Source of the DNA: JAACEU01 sp043816165
GTDB lineage: Bacteria; Patescibacteriota; Gracilibacteria; UBA1369; LOWO2-01-FULL-3
DNA length: 64,000 bases
Direction of reading: 5' to 3'
Assembly (NCBI GenBank): GCA_043816165.1
Contig: JBDRIE010000037.1
Coordinates: forward strand, 3,063-67,062
Position numbers and translations under genes: made by a program. Shown here piece by piece: positions 36,038 through 44,870 of the stretch (the first letter of the stretch is position 1; each line of letters starts with the position of its first letter). The notes under the pieces are model-generated. The model made no database searches, was not told where the DNA came from, and worked only from the letters and a program-made list of their open reading frames with translations.

Positions 36038-37102
36038 TTACCTTGTCTTTTTTCCCTTTGCAAGCTGGTAAACAGCTCGACCTACCCTAACAAATTGAGG
36101 ATTTTTTTGTAGATTTAGGGATATAGTCCCTTTCTTTACCTGACGTTGCTTTAGAACCCCTTCTATAATTTCCTGTTTCGTCATTGGGCTTTTTTTCTTC
36201 AAAAGTCCTTCAATAACGTCCGCTACCGTACCCTTAGAAAATCCGAATTCTTTCAAAGTATATAAACCACGACCAACAAGCACAAATTGATCATATCTGA
36301 TAAGTTCGTTATGAACCGCCTGAGTCGTCACTACTTTCTTGTCAAATCCGGCTTCTGTAATTTTATTCGCAATTTCTACAAAGTGAAGTGGGTTTTTCTC
36401 TTTTTTCAAAACTATATAAGCCTTATCTCTAATACTTCTTGGATTAATATGTCTCCAAACCATAAGACCAAATCCATCCTCTGTTCGTTTAAGTCTCTTG
36501 TCTACTTCAAGACAAGAAATAATCATTGGATCATTATAAGATTCAATAGAGTCGCCAAGCAGTTGTCTAATTTGAATAATCACTTTCGAATCTGAAAGAA
36601 CCTCGCTTTTTTTCTTCAAAATTTTAATACCCGAACTAATTACCGACGAAATTGTAGCAACATCTATCTCTTTGATTCTCCAGAAAGGTTTAAAAATATT
36701 AGTTTTTTCAGCCAATTCAATATTCAAATTAATATTCAATGCCAATTTAATAATATTAGCATCAACATCTTCTTTAGACTTGATAAGATTTAGAACTTCA
36801 CCAATTAGCTTTGTCTCAAGCAAAACTCCTCCATTATCTGCAATTACTTTATTGGCGATATCATTGACTACATTCAATCTTGTAGTTTGAACAGTTCTTC
36901 TTAGCTTACCAAGAGCGATCTTCTCAATTTGTCTTATACGTTCTCTTGTAACTGAAAATTGCTGACCAATAAACTCCAGGGTCCGTTTTGGTTTATTATC
37001 TAAACTAAATCTTTTCACGATAACATCTTTCTCTTTATTCGTAAGGACTAAAAACATTTCTTCTACGACATCAGCAAGATTAATTTTCGTATTACTGCTC
37101 AT
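36038..37102 (-). CDS. Sigma-region-4 / HARE-HTH fusion regulator (paralogue A)
   Basis: Residues 14-70 match sigma-70 region 4, which binds the -35 element: LTNKEKDVIVKRFSLDNKPKRTLEFIG, then VTRERIRQIEKIALGKLRR. No region 2 is present, so it cannot melt a promoter like a true sigma. The middle 130 residues are unassigned. The C-terminus has a HARE-HTH winged helix like the RNA polymerase delta subunit (NPLHFVEIANKITEAGF, VHNELIRYDQFVLVGRGLYTL), then a second winged-helix-like repeat. 354 aa. It probably binds DNA or polymerase. A paralogue lies at 43.7-44.8 kb. It heads the HIT-dnaE-aspS array. Confidence 0.8.
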   Translation of the reverse strand: MSSNTKINLADVVEEMFLVLTNKEKDVIVKRFSLDNKPKRTLEFIGQQFSVTRERIRQIEKIALGKLRRTVQTTRLNVVNDIANKVIADNGGVLLETKLIGEVLNLIKSKEDVDANIIKLALNINLNIELAEKTNIFKPFWRIKEIDVATISSVISSGIKILKKKSEVLSDSKVIIQIRQLLGDSIESYNDPMIISCLEVDKRLKRTEDGFGLMVWRHINPRSIRDKAYIVLKKEKNPLHFVEIANKITEAGFDKKVVTTQAVHNELIRYDQFVLVGRGLYTLKEFGFSKGTVADVIEGLLKKKSPMTKQEIIEGVLKQRQVKKGTISLNLQKNPQFVRVGRAVYQLAKGKKTR

Positions 37103-37142
37103 AATTTAATGATTAATATGCGCCCCCCAGTAAGGCCAATAA

Positions 37143-37171
37143 AGAATATTGACTTTGCAGTTAATTGTCAA
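37143..37171 (-). promoter_or_regulatory. Promoter of the sigma4-HARE/HIT/dnaE array
   Basis: Consensus TTGACA (complement of 37166-37171), 17 bp, then TATTCT (complement of 37143-37148). Initiation near 37136 leaves a leader of about 34 nt before ATG 37102. A strong promoter here could serve the regulator, HIT, dnaE and aspS genes together. Confidence 0.7.
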
Positions 37172-37286
37172 GCAAGAAAGTTGATATAACCGCAACTATG
37201 TTTTATAAACGCATAAGCCATTTAAGAGGAGAACTTACACCATTATAAAATATATGTCAAAATTATTTTTAATAATAACTTTTATA

Positions 37287-37314
37287 TTGCAATTTAATTT
37301 TTGCCCAGTAATAT
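37287..37314 (+). promoter_or_regulatory. Promoter of tRNA-Leu
   Basis: TTGCAA (37287-37292), 16 bp, then TAATAT (37309-37314). Initiation near 37321 is 12 nt before the mature tRNA end. The rest of the 230-bp space between the divergent regulator and this tRNA is very AT-rich and shows no other supported feature. Confidence 0.55.
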
Positions 37315-37332
37315 TGTGGAGCAGCGAATTAT

Positions 37333-37418
37333 GGGCGAGTGGTGGAATTTGGTAGACACGCTAGTCTTAGGAACTAGTGGCGCAAGCCGTGAGGGTTCAA
37401 GTCCCTCCTCGCCCACCA
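37333..37418 (+). tRNA. tRNA-Leu (anticodon TAG)
   Basis: This is an 86-nt class II tRNA. The acceptor GGGCGAG pairs with CTCGCCC, then A and an encoded CCA. The anticodon stem CTAGT/ACTAG has loop CTTAGGA, giving TAG (reads CUN codons). The long variable arm is TGGCGCAAGCCGT. The T arm is GAGGG-TTCAAGT-CCCTC. The trailer (37419-37484) is packed with small GCGAAGC-type palindromes. Confidence 0.95.
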
Positions 37419-37484
37419 TGCTTGCGAAGCAAAGCGGAGCAAGTCGCGAGCTAAGGCGAGCGTAGTATGAGCGAAGCGAATACC
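37419..37484. repeat. GCGAAGC-type palindromic repeats after tRNA-Leu
   Basis: Several short interrupted palindromes crowd 66 bp between the tRNA and the nadC stop: GCTTGC-GAA-GCAA, CGCGAGC and GAGCGAAGCGAA. A related TTGCC-GAA-GGCAA hairpin follows tRNA-Arg at 22294. They may act as 3' processing or stability hairpins for convergent transcripts. Function is not shown. Confidence 0.5.
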
Positions 37485-38459
37485 TTATCCAACTACCTCC
37501 ATCCCAATATCGAAATTCTCCACATTTCTCGTCAAACATCCCATAGAAATGACGTCTACGCCTGTTTTTGCGTATTCTAAGACATTTTTCTCTGTAATCC
37601 CCCCTGAAGCCTCAAACAACACATCATCATAGTATCTTTGCCCCTTTATATCTTTCATAGCCGCAGAAACTTCAGCAGCAGACATATTATCCATCATTAC
37701 CACTCCAATTGAGTTCAATTTCTTATTTTTTGTTAATTCTGAAAACTTTTCAGCAACTTTTTTTGCCTCCTCAGCATTATCAACCTCGATTTCCAGGAAT
37801 CTAAAATCATTCTCACTATTTTTGATTCTCGCAAAAACATCATCAAAATCCCTCTTCAAAACGTCCAAATGAGTATCTTTCAGAATAACTGCGTCAGAAA
37901 GATTGATCCTATGAGTTCCACCACCACCAATCAAAACCGCTTTTTTGTCTAATAATCCCCACAAAGTTTTTCTTGTCGGTGTTACCAAAACATCATACTC
38001 CTTTACAATATCAACAATTCCTTTAGTAAATGTAGCCACAGAACTCATTCGCATAAGTAAATTCAATATCACGCGTTCAGCCGCCAAAAGATCCTGAGCG
38101 TTTGCTGTAATTTTCATAATCACATCCCCCTTTTTTACAAAATCTCCATCATTAACCTTAAAATCTATATCAAATACCCCTTTTAAACTTGGTCGAAAAT
38201 TTGGATCAGAATCGATCAAGAAGTATTTAATCTCCCTTATACCCGCTATTATTCCTTCGCTTCTGGAAACTATTTTCCCCGTAATCTTAAATTCTCCATC
38301 CGCAAACAATAGATTTGTACTGACGTCTCCTTTAGTCCCTAAATCTTTTTCCAATTCCAAAAAAGTATACCTAAAAACCCATTGCTTATAAGCAGAATTA
38401 CCAATTTCCAAAAAATTATCCGCTTTGTGAGTAAATTGTACTATCGATTTTCGGTCCAT
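37485..38459 (-). CDS. nadC: Nicotinate-nucleotide pyrophosphorylase (quinolinate phosphoribosyltransferase)
   Basis: NadC converts quinolinate and PRPP to nicotinate mononucleotide. Recognisable parts are AAERVILNLLMRMSSVATFT near residue 132 and TPTRKTLWGLLDKKAVLIGGGGTHRINLSDAVILKDTH near 160. FLEIEVDNAEEA is near 218, and the barrel end is FEASGGITEKNVLEYAKTGVDVISMG. ATG 38459 is preferred over 38474 because it lies 1 bp after the nadA stop. At 324 aa it is longer than most NadC (about 285), with an extended N-terminal domain. Coupled to nadA. Confidence 0.93.
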   Translation of the reverse strand: MDRKSIVQFTHKADNFLEIGNSAYKQWVFRYTFLELEKDLGTKGDVSTNLLFADGEFKITGKIVSRSEGIIAGIREIKYFLIDSDPNFRPSLKGVFDIDFKVNDGDFVKKGDVIMKITANAQDLLAAERVILNLLMRMSSVATFTKGIVDIVKEYDVLVTPTRKTLWGLLDKKAVLIGGGGTHRINLSDAVILKDTHLDVLKRDFDDVFARIKNSENDFRFLEIEVDNAEEAKKVAEKFSELTKNKKLNSIGVVMMDNMSAAEVSAAMKDIKGQRYYDDVLFEASGGITEKNVLEYAKTGVDVISMGCLTRNVENFDIGMEVVG

Positions 38460-38460
38460 A

Positions 38461-39360
38461 TTAAGAAAGTTCAAGCATCTTATCTAACGTAGTTCTAGCC
38501 ATGTCCGCTACACTTTTTTCTACCTTGACCTCCACTTTTTCGTTTATCAAACAGTCGAGAACTGATTCTAATGTATTTTTCTTCATATCGAAACACATAT
38601 TGCAAAGACCGTAGAAATTTTTATCAGGCAATTCACGTTTCAATCTTTCGGTCATTCCACACTCAGTCAGTATAAAAAATTCCCTGGCCGGATCTCGCCG
38701 CGCCGCTTCAATCATACCTGTAGTGCTACAAACATGATCTGCTAACATCAAAACTTCGGGTCTACACTCAGGATGTGCAATAATCTTTGCCTCCGGATGA
38801 TCTTCTCGAATTTTCTCAACATACTCCTTCGTAAGTGAATGATGCACCGGACAAAACCCTTTCCAGGGTATAATTTTCTTCTCTGGAACTTTAGTTTGCA
38901 CATAGGCCGCCAAATTCTTATCCGGTACAAAAATTATCTCATCTGCATCCAGCTGACTTACTATTTTCGCTGCATTTGATGATGTACAGCAAACATCGGA
39001 CTCTGCCTTTACCGCTGCTGATGAATTCACATAGCAAACAACGGTCGCATTTGGATGCTTCTTCTTGAAATTTATTAAATCCTCAGCCTCCACCATATCT
39101 GCCATAGCACAGCCGGCATCAATATAAGGAACAATGACTTTTTTGCCCGGATTCAGTAGACAAGCAGACTCAGCCATGAAATGAACTCCACAAAAAACGA
39201 TCAGCTCTGCTTCTGTTTTAGCCGCTTCCTGACACAACTGCAACGAATCACCGATAAAATCTGCCACATCATAAATTTCCGGCCTCTGATAACTATGAGC
39301 AAGAATTATTGCGTTCTTCTCTTTTTTGAGTTGTTGGATTTGGTCAACAATATCGCTCAT
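38461..39360 (-). CDS. nadA: Quinolinate synthase A
   Basis: NadA is the 4Fe-4S enzyme that condenses iminoaspartate with dihydroxyacetone phosphate. The triplicated-domain fold is evident from ILAHSYQRPEIYDVADFIGDSL near residue 19 and VFCGVHFMAESACLLNP near 55. Cluster cysteines are expected at DAGCAMADM (C84), GFCPVH near 170 and LCNMCFDMKK near 255. At 299 aa it is the short form found in Thermotoga and archaea. nadB or an aspartate dehydrogenase is not in the window, so the iminoaspartate source is unknown. nadC follows directly. Confidence 0.95.
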   Translation of the reverse strand: MSDIVDQIQQLKKEKNAIILAHSYQRPEIYDVADFIGDSLQLCQEAAKTEAELIVFCGVHFMAESACLLNPGKKVIVPYIDAGCAMADMVEAEDLINFKKKHPNATVVCYVNSSAAVKAESDVCCTSSNAAKIVSQLDADEIIFVPDKNLAAYVQTKVPEKKIIPWKGFCPVHHSLTKEYVEKIREDHPEAKIIAHPECRPEVLMLADHVCSTTGMIEAARRDPAREFFILTECGMTERLKRELPDKNFYGLCNMCFDMKKNTLESVLDCLINEKVEVKVEKSVADMARTTLDKMLELS

Positions 39361-39416
39361 AATCGAAAATTAATCTCCCCGGAAAGAAATTATACATTAC
39401 GCCTTTTATAAAACAA

Positions 39417-39953
39417 CTACATCACACCATGAACAAACCGCAACCAAAGAGTTTTAAGATTTTCCATAGAAGCTTTAACCAGTTGAACTAAAAGCCCTTT
39501 CAATTCTCGTATTTTTTTCATCAAATTTGTCATTTCAAAAAAGCTCATCCCGCTTGGTACGGCCATCAATTTTACTGCTTTTTTGTGAAGATATTTAATT
39601 TCTTTCTTAATTTCGCTTTCGATTTGTTTACGCATCAGTTTTTCACCTGGAAGATTCTTTAGCAAATTTGCCCGAATTGTCTCTGGATCAACCGGTGCGA
39701 ATCCTTTTTGAGCCGCTCCAGTCGCTCCAGTCGCTCCACCACCCTTTTGCTCTGACTGATCTTTAATAACCTCACTAACTCTTCCGGTAGTTTCTACCGA
39801 CTCTTCATAATCAGCCGCCTCTTGAATCGCCTCTCTTCCAACCCCGGCTTTCCGGATTTCTTTACTCTCTTCTGTTTTCTTAAAAACAGACTCTTTTTTC
39901 GTCTCCAAAGATGGCTTATTGCTTACTTTATTTATTTGTGAATCTGACACCAT
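39417..39953 (-). CDS. Hypothetical protein with C-terminal helical segment
   Basis: No family is recognised for this 178 aa protein. Residues 1-95 are polar and Glu/Lys/Ser-rich, probably disordered, with a small Gly/Ala repeat (GGGATGATGAAQ) near 74-85. Residues 100-178 are predicted helical and amphipathic (EKLMRKQIESEIKKEIKYLHKKAVKLM; MKKIRELKGLLVQLVKASM). No signal peptide or clear membrane segment is seen. It has a strong promoter of its own, so it is probably expressed. It is divergent from valS. Confidence 0.7.
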   Translation of the reverse strand: MVSDSQINKVSNKPSLETKKESVFKKTEESKEIRKAGVGREAIQEAADYEESVETTGRVSEVIKDQSEQKGGGATGATGAAQKGFAPVDPETIRANLLKNLPGEKLMRKQIESEIKKEIKYLHKKAVKLMAVPSGMSFFEMTNLMKKIRELKGLLVQLVKASMENLKTLWLRFVHGVM

Positions 39954-39976
39954 ATTTTTTATAATTACACTACTAA

Positions 39977-40005
39977 ATTTTAAACTAGAAACGGCTTATT
40001 GTCAA
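39977..40005 (-). promoter_or_regulatory. Promoter of the 39.4-kb hypothetical gene
   Basis: Consensus TTGACA (complement of 40000-40005), 17 bp, then TAAAAT (complement of 39977-39982). The leader to ATG 39953 is about 17 nt, A/T-rich and without a Shine-Dalgarno site. Confidence 0.7.
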
Positions 40006-40028
40006 CCATCTGTGCCTGGCAAAACGGA

Positions 40029-40057
40029 TTGTAACAACAATGCCTACTCTGTAAAAT
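40029..40057 (+). promoter_or_regulatory. Promoter of valS
   Basis: TTGTAA (40029-40034), 17 bp, then TAAAAT (40052-40057). The -10 box overlaps an in-frame ATG at 40056, so that ATG would lie upstream of the transcription start. This supports ATG 40086 as the real valS start. Confidence 0.6.
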
Positions 40058-40085
40058 GATCAAGTATCATATAAACGAAAACTTA

Positions 40086-42713
40086 ATGAATTTCAACATA
40101 GAATCTGCATATGAAGCAAAAAAATATGAGGACAAGATTTATAAAAAATGGGAAGAAAGTGGAGCCTTCAAGCCAAAAATTGATCCCAAAAAGAAGCCGT
40201 TTGTGATTTCTATGCCACCACCAAACGCTACCGGAGTTCTTCACCTTGGACATGCAGTAATGCTCGCACTGGAAGATATCATGATCAGATACAACAGAAT
40301 GCAAGGCACTCCATCTCTGTGGCTACCAGGCACAGATCACGCTTCTATAGCAACTCAAAACAAAGTCGAGCAATTATTAGCTAAAAAAGGGAAAACCAAA
40401 TACGATCTTGGGAGAAAAGATTTTCTAAAAGAAGTTCATAAATTCGTAAAAAAATCTCAAGACACCATCAGGAACCAGATTCGAAAAATGGGATCCAGCT
40501 GTGACTGGAGCAGAGAAAGATATACACTCGACAAAGGGCTTACGGATGCAGTCCAGGAAGTATTCATCAGGATGCACAAAGATGGGCTTATCTACAGAGG
40601 CGATAGAATCGTAAACTGGTGCCCACGCTGCGAATCCACACTTGCAAATGACGAAGTGCAGTACAAAGAGGTAAAGGAAAAGCTATATTGGATAGAATAC
40701 GGTGATTTCGTTGTGGCAACTACCAGACCCGAAACGATGCTAGGGGATACAGCTGTGGCAGTTCATCCAAGCGACAAGAGATACAAAAAGATGATCGGCA
40801 AGAAAGTAATGATACCCGGACCACTTGGAGATTTCGAAGTAACTGTGGTTGGAGACAAAGAAGTAGATCCAAAATTCGGATCCGGTGCGGTAAAAGTAAC
40901 TCCTGGACATAGCTTTGTAGATTTTGAAATCGCACAAAGAAACGATTTGCAGATAAAATCAGTTATTGACGAAAAAGGCATCATGAAAAATAACTGCGGG
41001 AAATACGCAGGAATGACAACCCTGGAATGCAGAAAAGAACTGGTAAAAGATCTCGATAAATTAAACAAAATAACAAAAATAGAAGACTACAGTCACAACC
41101 TATCCATCTGCTATAGATGCGATCATCCAATCGAGCCACTAATATCAAAGCAATGGTTTATAAATGTTGATAAACCCGTGATCAAAGAAGGGAACAAGAA
41201 AAAATCAATAAAGGAAAAAGCAATCGAAGTTGTAAAAAACGGAGAAATCAAAATATTACCGGACAAATTTAACAAGACATATTTCCACTGGATGGAAAAC
41301 CTACACGATTGGTGCATATCCAGACAAATCTGGTTCGGTCATAGAATCCCGGTTTGGTATTGCAAAGATTGCGACCACCTAGAGGTAAGCAAAGAAAAAC
41401 CAAACAAGTGCAAGAAATGTAAAGATGATAAATGGAAGCAAGATGCAGACACTCTCGATACTTGGTTTTCATCCGGATTATGGACGTTTTCTACCCTTGG
41501 ATGGCCGAAAAAAACTAAAGATCTAAAATACTTCCATCCAACTTCGGTTATGGAAACAGGCTATGACATCCTGTTTTTCTGGGTAGCTAGAATGATAATA
41601 ATGACAACATACACTCTCAAAGAAATCCCATTCCACACCATATATCTCCACGGATTAATTAGAGATCGACATGGAAACAAAATGAGTAAATCCAAACCGG
41701 AAACATGTATTGATCCACTAGAAATGATAAAAAAATACGGCACGGACGCAGTTCGCTTGAGCCTTGTGATTGGTAGCACACCGGGAAGCGATATGCGGCT
41801 TTATGAAGAGAAAATTGGAGGGTACAGGAATTTCATAAACAAAATTTGGAACGCTGCGAGATTCGCTCTTATGAACGTTTCAAAAGAAGATTTAAAGAAA
41901 AAGTTTGAACCTGGAATGATCAAATCGTTTGCTGATAAATGGATTTTGACTGAACTGCAATCACTTATAAAAGAGGTAGACACAGATATGAAAAACTACA
42001 GATTCTCCGATGCAGGGACGAAAATATACGAATTTATTTGGAAAAACTATTGCGATTGGTACCTTGAAGTTTGCAAAGGACAGCACGTAAACCCGCCTGT
42101 TCTCCTCTACGCACTAAAAACATCACTGAAACTACTACATCCATTTGTCCCATTTGTTACCGAAAAATTATGGGAATTCATAGATGACAAAAACATGCTC
42201 ATAACCGAAGATTGGCCTAAATTCGACAAGAATCTTGTATTCAAAGAAGAAAAGAAAACTATGGAGCTAATCCACGAAATTATTAGTGGAATTAGAAGCG
42301 TAAGAGCTGAACAAGGAGTTGAACCTGTAAAGAAAATCCATGCAATTATTTACGGTGGATCGAAAGCAAAAGACATTGAGGAAAAGAGAGAAGCTATTAT
42401 GAGGATGGCAAGATTGGAGTCATTGGAAATTAAAAACAAAGGAGAAAAAATTCCAAAATCAAAAGTCATTCATGTCGGAAAAACTACTACATACTTGCCA
42501 TTAAAGGATCTTATCGACACAGACAAAGAAGCTATTAGATTAAAAAAGGAAATTGAAGAAAAGCAAAAATTCATTAAATCATTAGAAAAGAAACTTTCCA
42601 ACAAAGGGTTTACCGCAAATGCCCCAAAAGAAGTCGTAGAGAAAAACAGAGAAAGACTTGAGGACGAAAAAGACAAACTCTCAAAATCGCGTGCGCTTCT
42701 CAAAGACTTGTAA
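40086..42713 (+). CDS. valS: Valyl-tRNA synthetase
   Basis: This class I synthetase charges tRNA-Val and edits Thr. The HIGH motif appears as PPPNATGVLHLGHA near residue 44. The CP1 editing domain has VATTRPETMLGDTAVAVHPSD near 212. The KMSKS loop is GNKMSKSKPETCIDP near 535. The anticodon domain follows at about 620-760, and the ValRS-specific C-terminal coiled coil at about 800-875. Cys-rich segments (ICYRCDHP; CKDCDHL, CKKCKDD) suggest zinc sites. The start at 40086 is chosen because the promoter -10 overlaps the earlier ATG at 40056. 875 aa. Confidence 0.95.
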   Translation: MNFNIESAYEAKKYEDKIYKKWEESGAFKPKIDPKKKPFVISMPPPNATGVLHLGHAVMLALEDIMIRYNRMQGTPSLWLPGTDHASIATQNKVEQLLAKKGKTKYDLGRKDFLKEVHKFVKKSQDTIRNQIRKMGSSCDWSRERYTLDKGLTDAVQEVFIRMHKDGLIYRGDRIVNWCPRCESTLANDEVQYKEVKEKLYWIEYGDFVVATTRPETMLGDTAVAVHPSDKRYKKMIGKKVMIPGPLGDFEVTVVGDKEVDPKFGSGAVKVTPGHSFVDFEIAQRNDLQIKSVIDEKGIMKNNCGKYAGMTTLECRKELVKDLDKLNKITKIEDYSHNLSICYRCDHPIEPLISKQWFINVDKPVIKEGNKKKSIKEKAIEVVKNGEIKILPDKFNKTYFHWMENLHDWCISRQIWFGHRIPVWYCKDCDHLEVSKEKPNKCKKCKDDKWKQDADTLDTWFSSGLWTFSTLGWPKKTKDLKYFHPTSVMETGYDILFFWVARMIIMTTYTLKEIPFHTIYLHGLIRDRHGNKMSKSKPETCIDPLEMIKKYGTDAVRLSLVIGSTPGSDMRLYEEKIGGYRNFINKIWNAARFALMNVSKEDLKKKFEPGMIKSFADKWILTELQSLIKEVDTDMKNYRFSDAGTKIYEFIWKNYCDWYLEVCKGQHVNPPVLLYALKTSLKLLHPFVPFVTEKLWEFIDDKNMLITEDWPKFDKNLVFKEEKKTMELIHEIISGIRSVRAEQGVEPVKKIHAIIYGGSKAKDIEEKREAIMRMARLESLEIKNKGEKIPKSKVIHVGKTTTYLPLKDLIDTDKEAIRLKKEIEEKQKFIKSLEKKLSNKGFTANAPKEVVEKNRERLEDEKDKLSKSRALLKDL

Positions 42714-42725
42714 AAGGCTAAATGA

Positions 42726-42754
42726 TCGACATATCGAGCAAATTTTGCTATAAT
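42726..42754 (+). promoter_or_regulatory. Promoter of the 42.8-kb TPR-like gene
   Basis: TCGACA (42726-42731), 17 bp, then consensus TATAAT (42749-42754), starting 13 bp after the valS stop. The 17-nt leader is an A-rich stretch (AAAATAAAAATAAAA type) directly before the ATG. Confidence 0.75.
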
Positions 42755-42777
42755 TCTGTTGTAAAATAAAAATAAAA

Positions 42778-43701
42778 ATGTCTGAAAAAGCGTTTTTCAC
42801 ACAAGTCGAACAGAATATAGAAATAATGATTTCTGAAGGTAAGTTAAAAGAAGCTTACGAAAAATGTAAGCGCTATTTGTCGCAGTATCCTGACGAAAAC
42901 GTTTTTGCTGATTTGATGAGAAAGATCGAAAAAGAAGTTGAAGAAAAAAACGACAAAGTAATCAAAGACAAAATCAATGAAGTGGAACCCCTCTGGGATA
43001 AAAAAGACTATGTCGCAATTTTAAACAAGCTTAAACCATTGCTAGCAATTGCGCCCAACAACTCAAAAATAAAAAGTCTTATACTAAAAGCACAGGATAA
43101 ATATAGAAAAGAAGTTGAAAATCTACAGAAGGACTTTAGAAAAAAACATGAAGAAAGGTTGAACGAACTATTAGAAAAAGACGAGAAAGAACTACTGACT
43201 GAACTTTTTTCAATGGAAAAAAACAGTCCCGGGAACAAACAAGTACAAGGAATTACTAAAGAATACAGAGATAGATTGATAAAAAGAAAAATAAAAAGCA
43301 AAGAAGATCTAATTTATTCTGAAAAATTTGACGATATATCCCATTTTATCTCTCAATTGAAAAAAATTGATAAAAACAACAAACTCATCAGCGATCTTGA
43401 GGGAGATCTGAAAACGAGACAACATGGAACACAAGTTGATGAAAAAGGGGAATATATGTATAAATCGAATACGCATCTAGATACCCTAATGAGGCTTGGG
43501 AAATACGACAAGGCGGCAAAAGTCGCCGAAGAATTGCTAGCCGTAGACAAAGGAAATAAAAAACTTTTGAAAATCAAAGAAAAAGCTGAACGTAAAGTCA
43601 ATAATGAAACAAGAGAAATTGCAATCAAATCCGTACAAGAAAATCTTCCGGCCCTAAAAAAAGATTATGAAGCTGACAAGAGCCAATTTGTGAAAATTTA
43701 A
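42778..43701 (+). CDS. Helical repeat (TPR-like) protein
   Basis: This 307 aa protein is almost wholly helical and charged. It looks like tetratricopeptide-type repeats with coiled coil between. Repeat-like blocks include GKLKEAYEKCKRYLSQYPDE near residue 22, KKDYVAILNKLKPLLAIAPNN near 76 and LGKYDKAAKVAEELLAVDKGN near 240. A coiled coil (KYRKEVENLQKDFRKKHEERLNEL) lies near 110-135. No signal peptide or membrane helix is seen, so it is probably a cytoplasmic scaffold. It ends 4 bp inside the convergent sigma4-HARE gene. Confidence 0.7.
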   Translation: MSEKAFFTQVEQNIEIMISEGKLKEAYEKCKRYLSQYPDENVFADLMRKIEKEVEEKNDKVIKDKINEVEPLWDKKDYVAILNKLKPLLAIAPNNSKIKSLILKAQDKYRKEVENLQKDFRKKHEERLNELLEKDEKELLTELFSMEKNSPGNKQVQGITKEYRDRLIKRKIKSKEDLIYSEKFDDISHFISQLKKIDKNNKLISDLEGDLKTRQHGTQVDEKGEYMYKSNTHLDTLMRLGKYDKAAKVAEELLAVDKGNKKLLKIKEKAERKVNNETREIAIKSVQENLPALKKDYEADKSQFVKI

Positions 43702-44768
43702 GCTTTTCTTAATTGGTATCTTTTACGACCTACTCTTTCAAAGCAATCGTTATTCTTCAATGCTAAAACAATTGTAATCTCTTTTACCTGCCTTTGTTTT
43801 AGAACCGATTCTATGATTTTCTCCTGCGTAAGTTCCTTTTCCATTTTCAAGATCCTTTCAATTACTTTTGAAACCGTTCCTTTTTCATATCCCCACTCGG
43901 CCAACGCATAAATGCCTCTTCCTATCAAAACAAACTGCTCATGCCTTATCAACTCATTGTGTACAGCTTGCACATTGATATTTCTATTATCGAAATTAGC
44001 CGCTGAAATTTTTTCGGCCATATCTACAAAGTGCATAGGGTTTCTTTCTTTTCTGAGTATAAACAAAATCTTATCCCTTAAAGTTCTTGGATGAATATGC
44101 CTCCATTCCATCAAACCAACCAAATCATCATCAATCATCGTTATTCTTTTATCAATGTTGATTAATGATTTTGTTCTCTTCAAGTCAAACTCTGATTCTT
44201 CCATTACATTCTTCAGATCTGAATGAATTTTTTCTATTTTTTTAACATCACCATATTTATGCAATTGGTTCACCAATTTATCCGAAACATATTTCAAAGA
44301 AAAATCTGCAAATTTCTCTTCTTTAATATATGGGTGAAAATTTATTGTGTTGCCAATGCATTCCAAACCGTCATGAAGAACAAATGATAAATGCAAATTA
44401 TTCTTACTCAATTCAACATTTGGGGGCACAATTTGATCAAACTGCCTTAGAAGAAGGTCCTCTTTTATAAATCCACCATTGGTTCTTACCGAAGAAAGTA
44501 CGAAATCATGTAGATTTCTCAACGCTGTGTTAAAGACATTTCTTCTCATTTTTGATAACGCATTTTTTTCTATTTGCCTTATTCGTTCTCGGGTTACAGA
44601 AAATTCTTTTCCTATTTCATCTAGCGTGCGTTTTCTTCTTCCATCCAGATTGAACCTTTTTTTAATTACAGATTTTTCCTTGTCTGAAAGCAATAACAGG
44701 AGATTGTTGATCAATGGAGGAAGGTCCAGCAGCGTTTGTATAATAGGTGTACTGGTGGAAGTATTCAT
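43698..44768 (-). CDS. Sigma-region-4 / HARE-HTH fusion regulator (paralogue B)
   Basis: It has the same layout as the protein at 36.0-37.1 kb. Sigma region 4 is near residues 24-75 (LSDKEKSVIKKRFNLDGRRKRTLDEIG, VTRERIRQIEKNALSKMRR). An unassigned middle follows. A HARE-HTH winged helix is near 240-300 (NPMHFVDMAEKISAANF, VHNELIRHEQFVLIGRGIYAL). A second winged-helix-like block (TQEKIIESVLKQRQVKEITIVLAL) follows. 356 aa. The DNA-binding ends are far more similar between the two paralogues than their centres. The role (sigma competitor, anti-pausing factor or repressor) is unknown. Confidence 0.8.
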   Translation of the reverse strand: MNTSTSTPIIQTLLDLPPLINNLLLLLSDKEKSVIKKRFNLDGRRKRTLDEIGKEFSVTRERIRQIEKNALSKMRRNVFNTALRNLHDFVLSSVRTNGGFIKEDLLLRQFDQIVPPNVELSKNNLHLSFVLHDGLECIGNTINFHPYIKEEKFADFSLKYVSDKLVNQLHKYGDVKKIEKIHSDLKNVMEESEFDLKRTKSLINIDKRITMIDDDLVGLMEWRHIHPRTLRDKILFILRKERNPMHFVDMAEKISAANFDNRNINVQAVHNELIRHEQFVLIGRGIYALAEWGYEKGTVSKVIERILKMEKELTQEKIIESVLKQRQVKEITIVLALKNNDCFERVGRKRYQLRKA

Positions 44769-44795
44769 GGAATGAGGGTTATTTTTCTAATTGCG

Positions 44796-44824
44796 ATTAT
44801 AAAAAGATTTTGCCAAATGAGCAA
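44796..44824 (-). promoter_or_regulatory. Promoter of the second sigma4-HARE gene
   Basis: TTGCTC (complement of 44819-44824), 17 bp, then consensus TATAAT (complement of 44796-44801). Initiation near 44789 gives a leader of about 20 nt. Confidence 0.6.
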
Positions 44825-44870
44825 AAAAAAGGTCTTGTGATTGTTGTCAAAATGGTTTCTTATTTAATAA

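Noticed and set aside
37254..37355. 33-codon ORF with a signal-peptide-like sequence
   Set aside because: It runs into the tRNA-Leu gene, has no SD at a useful distance and overlaps the tRNA promoter.
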